Position numbers and translations under genes: made by a program. Below are positions 45,292-51,986 of a DNA stretch of 51,986 nucleotides, piece after piece. This stretch comes from Nymphaea colorata (Eukaryota; Streptophyta; Magnoliopsida; Nymphaeales; Nymphaeaceae). Location: NCBI RefSeq assembly GCF_008831285.2, contig NW_022204908.1:15001-66986 (forward strand), read 5' to 3'. The notes beneath the pieces were generated by a model. The model saw only the letters and a list, made by a program, of their open reading frames with translations. It had not been told where the DNA came from and did not search any database. Numbering within the stretch: the stretch's first letter is position 1; the number at the start of each line of letters is the position of its first letter.

Positions 45292-47847
45292 ATGAGGTGC
45301 TCGTCTAGTAGAGCAGAAATGGACATACTCCTTAGCACCTTCGAAAATGGCGTTTGCATGCGGACAGACACGTTGATCCATGGACATACTAGGGATCAAG
45401 CTCCCAAGTGGACTTATATCCAAGTCGGCAGTAATCCCGAGTGTGACTTCATACTTCGACACCCTAGCATAAAAGGGCGTCACTTTGAGTTGGCCATACA
45501 TAAGGATACCCAAGAAATGTGGATAGCCAAAATCACTTACACGGGTAGACTTATAGTGGCTGGATACGAAGTGAAATATCAAGTTTGGGCGCCAATCTAC
45601 CATGGAGATGTTATCGAAGTTGGTTTCTCGAGCCTTCACTTCGAGTTAGAAAAAAGACCCACGCCTGTGGTCGAGATGCAAAAACAATGTTATTATGAGT
45701 TCAGCGGCGAAGATGAGCAGAATGACCAACGCACAAGGTCTCTTACGCGGGACGAAGTGCTCAAAAAGTTGAACGCGATGCTCGCCAGGATGGATCACAG
45801 AGAGGCGATCAGGAATATGAAAATAGCCAGCGATAATAGACGGACTGAGCATACTACAGAATCTGAAACTGAATCCGATTCGTCTAGTGAGGATGAAAAG
45901 TCCTCCCCTTCTCCAAAGACGCCTAAGAAAATGGTGCCAAAAGAGTACGAATTAGAAAGCGAAGAAGAGACTTCGTCTGAAACCGAAGATGATAGTAGCA
46001 CCGATTCTTCAAGCGAAGAAGAGAGAAAAGCGCCAAGTCGGGAGTGTGCCAAAATCGGCGCCCTCCAGCCTTCAGAACGTGCAAGGACTGAAGTTTCAGA
46101 AAAAGGGATCCTTGGAGCCCCTCCTATCTCTATCCCTAATAGCAGCACGAGTGTCCCACCAAAGGATACTAAGGGCATACTTGGGCCAGCCAAAGCAATC
46201 TGTGCTACACGGCCTTTGGAACGGGTTCAACCTAGAGCATCAAATGAGAATCAAAGGCCTGACCAACAGAATCTATCGGCAGGACGAAGGAACACAAAGC
46301 ACTCCAATGGCATTTACGAAGGACTACTTCCCTTACCCAAACCTTCCAAGAAGACCGAACAAAAAGAATCAAGGGAAAGTATTAGAGCGTGTCCAAACTC
46401 AGAAGAAGAGTGCTCATCTAGCCTAACACGAGCAGAAAGTAGGGCGACATCCCTTGAAGGACTAACGCCTGAGGCAAGTCCTAAGTCAAGGCATAATAAA
46501 GAAGATCTCTTCGCCCCCGCTTCACCTTTTAGATGGGCGGATGAGCCATGTAATCAAGAAACCATGGAGCAGCCAGCAACGGGCAGCAAAGGGTTGTTAC
46601 CACCTCCTAGCATCCTTAAGAACCAACCTAAGGAGGGTGGTATGGATCACGATTTCTTCGAGTCTCCCAAAAGTGCACGAATGAAACTCCAACAAGGAGC
46701 GACTCAAGAATTGGCAAGCCTAAACGCCAAGCTAAATAGAGCCCAAGACAAGAGACCCTCTCTTGTTCAGCGCCAGGAAGGAAAAGAGGTAGTTGCCGCC
46801 TCTAAGAGAAACAAAAAGGGTTCTAAACCCGGGTGTAAGCAAAGAGCCAAACCGCTTAACATCCGGGAGCAATTTGAAGAAGAGCTCCTAGCAGAAACAG
46901 ACGGAATCCTCCCCAAGTCTGAAGAGGAAAGCGAGAATGTTGTTGAGGAACGTCATGGCCTTAAGATGACAGATTTAGGAGCAGCCGGTGCTCAGTACAC
47001 CGTGACCACCTTCACCTCTTCCCAGCTTCAAATACATTCGAGGAAGGGTGGTCGGCAACATAATCTACCTACTCTGGGCAATTACATTGAAAAACTCTAC
47101 CCAGAGCGTTGGAGAGCATACCAATTCCCGGACTCTCCAAACTGTAGTCGGGAGTTAAGGGATCAGCATGACTCCCTTAATCCGAACAATTCAGGCTTAT
47201 TACTAGGCCCCGACTATAGTGAGCGCGCAGCAGAAGCGCAGTGGCCTGTCCTAGTGAGCAGCAACACTTGGCAATCGCAGAGACGCGGGCAGACCACCAC
47301 ACAGAAGAAGAGCGTAAGTGGAAGCAAACAGCTGCAAGGGCAGCAAAGGCTTCACATCGGGCAGCTGCCTAGAGACTACGGCCCTGAAAGGTTACGTCAA
47401 GAACCCATGAGTAGGACAACTCGGGTCTTTACTCGGGATTTTCAGAAAGGACCGAGAGGAAGCTTCCTCAACCAGAGGAACTCCCTTACCGTACTACCCC
47501 GGGACTACGGACCAAAAGAAAAACTTATATGGGTAGCACGTGGAACTCAGACCCATCCTGTAAAAGGTAAAACACGAGCTTGGGGACAAGCTCTTTTTAA
47601 GGAGGGTGGATCTGTTAGGAGCCAAAATTCCAGCCAGCTTGTAAGGGCTGAACCAAGGACCAAGCCGGGTCCGACTAGGCTCGTAAGGGCTGGACGTGAG
47701 TCCAGCAAGGCAGCTAGGCCAGCCACGGAGGAATACTTACAGCTTGGAGTTCTTGCACAGGGCGGAGCAACAACGGCCAAGCGTGAGCGAAATTGGATTA
47801 AACCTCAAGGTGGCTTTGATCCGTTTTTAGGACTCTCCCGTACTTGA
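45292..47847 (+). CDS. FHA-like-domain protein of retrotransposon FH2
   Basis: 851 codons from the first ATG (45292). The ATG at 45319 (MDILLSTFENG) aligns with FH1 Met13 and is the likelier ancestral start. An FHA-like domain occupies about residues 10-120: IQVGSNPECDF, HPSIKGRHFEL, YTGRLIVAG, GDVIEVG. The phosphate-binding Ser-Arg of classical FHA domains is Lys-Gly here, with the His kept. A serine/acidic region (45860-46025) follows, then EEELLAETDGILPKS, and a core near residue 594 (GNYIEKLYPERWRAY) nearly identical in FH1. Two LPRDYGP motifs sit near 692 and 734. The last 77 codons lie in the 3' LTR and include AQGGATTAK. There are no retroviral enzymes. It diverges greatly from FH1 in the middle, so the conserved ends are probably selected. 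Confidence 0.85.
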   Translation: MRCSSSRAEMDILLSTFENGVCMRTDTLIHGHTRDQAPKWTYIQVGSNPECDFILRHPSIKGRHFELAIHKDTQEMWIAKITYTGRLIVAGYEVKYQVWAPIYHGDVIEVGFSSLHFELEKRPTPVVEMQKQCYYEFSGEDEQNDQRTRSLTRDEVLKKLNAMLARMDHREAIRNMKIASDNRRTEHTTESETESDSSSEDEKSSPSPKTPKKMVPKEYELESEEETSSETEDDSSTDSSSEEERKAPSRECAKIGALQPSERARTEVSEKGILGAPPISIPNSSTSVPPKDTKGILGPAKAICATRPLERVQPRASNENQRPDQQNLSAGRRNTKHSNGIYEGLLPLPKPSKKTEQKESRESIRACPNSEEECSSSLTRAESRATSLEGLTPEASPKSRHNKEDLFAPASPFRWADEPCNQETMEQPATGSKGLLPPPSILKNQPKEGGMDHDFFESPKSARMKLQQGATQELASLNAKLNRAQDKRPSLVQRQEGKEVVAASKRNKKGSKPGCKQRAKPLNIREQFEEELLAETDGILPKSEEESENVVEERHGLKMTDLGAAGAQYTVTTFTSSQLQIHSRKGGRQHNLPTLGNYIEKLYPERWRAYQFPDSPNCSRELRDQHDSLNPNNSGLLLGPDYSERAAEAQWPVLVSSNTWQSQRRGQTTTQKKSVSGSKQLQGQQRLHIGQLPRDYGPERLRQEPMSRTTRVFTRDFQKGPRGSFLNQRNSLTVLPRDYGPKEKLIWVARGTQTHPVKGKTRAWGQALFKEGGSVRSQNSSQLVRAEPRTKPGPTRLVRAGRESSKAARPATEEYLQLGVLAQGGATTAKRERNWIKPQGGFDPFLGLSRT
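46630..46640 (+). promoter_or_regulatory. Internal polypurine-like motif 1 of FH2
   Basis: AAGGAGGGTGG, equal in core to the terminal polypurine tract, encoding EGG. It is collinear with 18064 in FH1. Confidence 0.4.
47041..47051 (+). promoter_or_regulatory. Internal polypurine-like motif 2 of FH2
   Basis: AGGAAGGGTGG before the conserved core; collinear with 18537 in FH1. Confidence 0.35.
47599..47612 (+). promoter_or_regulatory. FH2 terminal polypurine tract
   Basis: AAGGAGGGTGGATC directly before the 3' LTR start TGTTAGG, in frame as KEGGSV. Confidence 0.82.
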
Positions 47848-50800
47848 ATGGTCTAACCTATAGTCGAGTCCTAACCCAAGTTCACACGAGGTAGTCTAGG
47901 TCGAACTTAGGCAAAAGGGGGTTGAGCCGGTCCAAGCTCAACCATGCGCCCAAGCAAGTGGATCCAAATGATCCACGGACCACTTTAATTGGACGAATAG
48001 CGTCCATTAGGATTGATCTTTTGGAGCTCGTTTTTGGATCCCATGGAGTTCCGTTTTTGGACCCCATTGAGTTCCGTTTTTGGATCCATTTGAGTCCGTT
48101 TTTAATTGTTTCTTTAGTGAACCGGTTCGGAATGTGAACCGAGTTGCTTAGGAGATTATTTAAGTCTTTGATTTCATGTAATGAGCATGCTTTTTGAATA
48201 ATGAATTGAATTGAAGGAATTGTTGGGCGGAATGCCCTTTCTCTCTCTCGTTTTCTCTTTGGCTCACCCCTCTCCCGCGGTGGTCTCCCTTCTCTCCTTG
48301 GCGTCCCTTCCTCACCCATGGCGCAGCCTCTTCTCCCCCACTCGTCCTCAAGGAATCTCCAAGCCCTAGCGTCATCCTCCATGGCGTCCTCTTCATTCCA
48401 GCCCCTTAGGTGAAGATCTGCATCGTCTTCAGCCCTCTTGTCAACCGAAGGTCTCCCTCTCCCCTACCTTAGTTTCTGTTTTCTTCCTCTCCCCCTCGAC
48501 CTAAGGATCACGGCCTAAGGATAGCAGCAAGCTCCGGCGCGCGGCGTCTCCAACGGACCACGAAGAATACCCCACGAGCATTTTCTTGAAGCACGGTGCC
48601 TTCCTTCTCAAACACAAAGAAGGTTGTGAGGCTGTCTTCTTCCCGGGAAGGCTGCAGCAACTTGGGCGACCTGGTAGCAGCAGTAAACGACATCAAGGTA
48701 GCGAGAAAAACAGGTTAGTACGTAGAGAAAACAAGAAGAGTTGGTGAGCAACACGTTGCTCGGATTTGTTATTGTGTTCGGCTAGAAGGAGGACTTCACT
48801 CCCTCGGTGTACACCCGAGAGTTTGAGCTCTCATCCCACGGCTGAAAACAACATCAAATTCTTGCTTACGCGTCTCAAGAACTCCTTGGCATTCTTGAAG
48901 TTCTTCCCCACACGCTACGCACGAAGGTCTCCAAAGAGCGTCCTCACAAGAGCGCTTTGGTTGCCTCCGTTTTTGGGCAAAACGGATGCACAAATCCAGC
49001 AAGCAAAAAGGGCTTGCAAAGTGCATCAAAAGGCGTCAAAACAAAGAAAGAAATACAAAAAAGAAGACGCCCAATCAAGAGGAGTCAAATGGCGTAAATC
49101 GAGCTTCATCCGGTTGATTAATTGCACGTTCTAGCCTCGGCCTGAATTCTGTAACTCCGGTGGACTTTCTGTTGATTCCGGCCAGATTTTGGCAATTTCC
49201 GGCATGGACTAATCTGCCCCTGATCGTGGAAAAGCTCTATTTCAAATCAAGGGTATTCTGGTCAAAGTTGGAGGAGCGCACTAGGGTAAAACACCCTAGC
49301 CGCCGGTGCTTCCTCGCACGTCCTTGGCAGCCGGTTCTCCACTTTGGTAAGTCCTCTCTCCTTCCTTTGTTTGTTTAATCCTAGCCCTTGAGTGAGCCAC
49401 GTGTCAGTCATCCCCACAGCCTCCCTAGTTTGCCTAGCCACCTGTCCCCCTTGCCCGAATTTCATCCCAGCCGAAAATCCCTCTAGCCTTCATCGCATCC
49501 CTACGTTTTAGAAAGTCCCAACCTTAGCGCAATCTCCACTCCGTTTTTGTTGACTTGCCTTTGTCAACCGAGAACCTTCCCTAATCCCAGCCCTTGGTGT
49601 TGCCACGTGTCCTAATCCTAGCCTACCCATCCTGTCACCTCACCAGCTGGTCCCTCCTCTCTTGTCGAGCAGCCTACCCCACACGTCTTTCCCTTTTCCC
49701 TCGCATAATCCCTCCACCGTTTTTGTTGACCCTCACTCATATTTCCTTTTGTGTTGGAGCCTTGTAGCAGCGCCACCTCCTCCTTCCCCTACATCATCTC
49801 CTCCCTATTTGGCAGCTAGCCCACACGAGATCCTCCTTCCCTCGTCAAGCCTTGCCAAATTCCTTGACATCCTCACGCGGTTTCCCACTTGCTAGGTGGA
49901 GCCACACGAGAGTGCCACATCCACCTTACCTTAATCCCTTCCCTCTCTTTACGCAAGTCAGCCCATCTCGTCCTCATCTTAGCTCCTCTCCACCTCACCA
50001 GCTCCCATCATTACCCTCCCCAAACCGAGTGAGATTCTCTCGCCAACTAGCAAGACCTCTTCTTGGTAGGACCCACACGTACCACTTGTCAATTCTTGGA
50101 GTCAACCCTCACCTCGTATAACCTCCTTTCCCAAGCTCGTCTCCTCCCCTTTTGGTAGCTTACCCCAGCCCTTGCCACCTCCTGCTTTCCTATTGTGTTA
50201 GTCCTTGACCCTTTCATCCTTGCCTTAGCCAGCCTTTGACCTTGTGTATCCCCTAGACCCGAGCAAAGGAGAAGAAGAAGATTCACGTGCATCAAATTGA
50301 AGTCTTACCTTGTTGACGCCAGCCATGCGTCCATCCTTTCCTCTTAGTTAGGAAAGAACCTCTTCCCTTCCTTTTCGCTGGATTTCTTCTAGCGTTTCTT
50401 TCTAGTGGCCCTTTCCCTTGCCACGAGCTGCCTCTTTGGCACTTTCCCCACGTGTAGGCCCCTTCCTACGTTTTAGGAAAGAGAACCACACGGTCCGCTT
50501 CCTCCCTTTTGGAAGGAAGACCCTAGCGCCAACTCCCTTGCCTCCTTGGCACTTGGCGCCTTCTCCACCTCCCTCCTTCGTAGGAACCTGGTCACGGGCC
50601 CACCTTAGGTACCCGTTGCCTTTGACCAGATCAGTCAACACCCTTTAGAAAATCTTAGCCGAGTCCCTTCCTTGCTTCCCCTTTAGTCAAACCCTTGATG
50701 CAACAACCCTTAGTCAACCTCTCTAGGTCGACCTCACCCATGTTGGTAACCTAAACCCTTAGCCTCCTTTCCTCCATTTCTGGAAAGTAGCCCTAGGTCC

Positions 50801-51909
50801 TAAGGCAGCCAAGGTCAACGCTGCCTAAGTGATTCGGACCCACCTCTTACGCGGCTAGACCCAAGCCGCCCCTTCCGCACGCACCTTCCTTATGTCTTAG
50901 CATCTTGACTTAATTCAAGTCAATCCCAGCCGCATCTGAACCTAAGCCAGTCCTTAGTCCGCCTTGACCCAGCTGACCCTAAACCTTGACCTGGCCAGCC
51001 ACCCTTGACCGGACCCTCTCGTAGCTAGGTCTGCCCGAGCTCTAGACCGAGCTCGTGTCTTTTCCCGTAGCTAGGTTCTTCCGGGTTCTAAACCGAACCC
51101 AGCCCTTCCAAAGGTTATCCCCACGCACAGCGGGACCCTTCCAGCTTCGGCACCTCACTTGCTGCCGCGTCCCCACACGGCCAGGAGGGCCTATTCCTGC
51201 AGTAGCTAGACTCTAGCTGCTGTCTCTTGCTCACGGCCAGGAGGGCCGAATTCCAGCAACACACCCGGGATCCTTAGCCGGCCATTTGAAGATTCCCGGT
51301 GTAGCTTCTACCTTGCAGCGCGGATCCAGCTGCAGCCCTCTTCCTCCGGAGTTCTTCCTCACGGTTGCTGCATTGCCCGAGGTTGGGGATTCACCTCGCG
51401 GCTGTCTTGCTGAAAGCCAAGACTAGCTTGGCTGGTAACGCCCTCTCACTCCCTTGTAGTTTCGCGGGTCGGGTGTATTTGCTTTCGTATTTGCTTGAGC
51501 CCGGCTTCGGCCTTAGTTGATTCCAGCGCTACCTCGACGGCCCTTGGCCTAGACACGATCGCTAATCAACGAGCCTACCTAGGGTATTGGGTGTGGTTTG
51601 TTACGAGTAGTTGTGGTTTGTGTGGTTTGATGGTCTGGATTGAGTGAGTTGCGAGAGTACTTTTGTATCGCGCACGCTTGTACGGCCTCACATCCCTCGT
51701 AGTTTTTTGTAGTAGGTTTGGACTTAGTTAGGTTTTTGGGATTACCCCTACTTGTTCATCACGTCCTATTGGGTTTGCGCCGGGGTCCTGTCCGGCCGGG
51801 TAGTTCCTTGTATTATTTGTTTAGGTTTTTGGTCTAGATTCCTCGAGGCGATCTTGGTTTTTAGGTCTCGACACTCGGGTAGACGACCGCGGGATCCGGG
51901 AGCCTAACA
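47613..51909 (+). repeat. FH2 3' LTR
   Basis: 4297 bp, apparently identical to the 5' LTR. The FHA-protein frame ends at 47847 inside it. The LTR is complete to CCTAACA at 51909, and then SX follows. There is no further gene. Confidence 0.95.
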
Positions 51910-51986
51910 GAGACCAAACGTAGGGGCAAAACAAACTTAGCGTCAACCACACCAATATAACAAGCACATCACCCAAACGGTTCATG
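51910..51986. repeat. SX spacer repeat, copy 3 (left end)
   Basis: 77 bases identical to 22765-22841, beginning GAGACCAAACG directly after the LTR terminus, exactly as after GP1. The window ends inside it. Confidence 0.9.

Larger units (their letters stand above)
40131..51909 (+). mobile_element. FH2: FHA-protein-encoding, non-autonomous LTR retrotransposon
   Basis: 11,779 bp: two 4297-bp LTRs with a constant offset of 7482, between which I saw no difference, around a 3185-bp internal region. It has a primer site, polypurine tract and one reading frame for an FHA-like protein related to that of FH1. It encodes no replication enzymes. It lies in the same orientation as GP2, within the U5 part of the GP2 3' LTR. 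Identical LTRs indicate insertion in the recent past. The right junction is with SX rather than GP2 LTR sequence. Confidence 0.9.

Overview
The window is plant (angiosperm) repeat DNA made almost entirely of nested LTR retrotransposons on the + strand. I find no single-copy host gene, no rRNA or tRNA gene, and nothing bacterial. The plant assignment rests on chromodomain Ty3/gypsy gag-pol polyproteins, primer sites complementary to initiator tRNA-Met (TGGTATCAGAGC), 5-bp target duplications and nested insertions. I cannot name the species. Working names: GP1 and GP2 are gag-pol elements, FH1 and FH2 are FHA-protein elements, and SX is a spacer repeat.

Layout. 1-61: end of an SX copy. 62-22764: GP1, a decayed chromodomain Ty3 element with a chimeric 5' LTR (62-3268), a gag-pol broken by three frameshifts (3803-8986) and a 3' LTR (8695-12373 plus 22619-22764). 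FH1 (12374-22613) is inserted in that 3' LTR with target duplication GGGTT. 22765-23529: second SX copy. 23530-26971: solo FH1-family LTR with target duplication GGTGA. 26977-27080: rest of SX. 27081-40130: GP2, with a complete 5' LTR, an intact 1740-codon gag-pol (31517-36739) and a 3' LTR lacking its last 175 bp. 40131-51909: FH2, inserted in the GP2 3' LTR, with two 4297-bp LTRs. 51910-51986: start of a third SX copy.

How the parts relate. GP2 has the complete gag, protease, RT, RNase H, integrase and chromodomain set and is the likely autonomous type. FH1 and FH2 carry no gag, protease, RT or integrase. Each encodes one protein of about 850-870 residues with an N-terminal FHA-like domain and a highly conserved C-terminal core not found in the gag-pol proteins. 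FH1 and FH2 are nevertheless young: their LTR pairs are nearly or fully identical. They share with GP1 and GP2 the primer site, the LTR terminus, U5 RNA hairpins, a bulged-hairpin leader module whose stems covary, an AAGAGTGGCAG box before the start codon, and a polypurine tract read as the same C-terminal peptide motif. The simplest reading is a two-component system in which FHA-protein elements are mobilised in trans by the gag-pol chromoviruses. The FHA protein and the shared leader RNA are the candidate previously undescribed parts.
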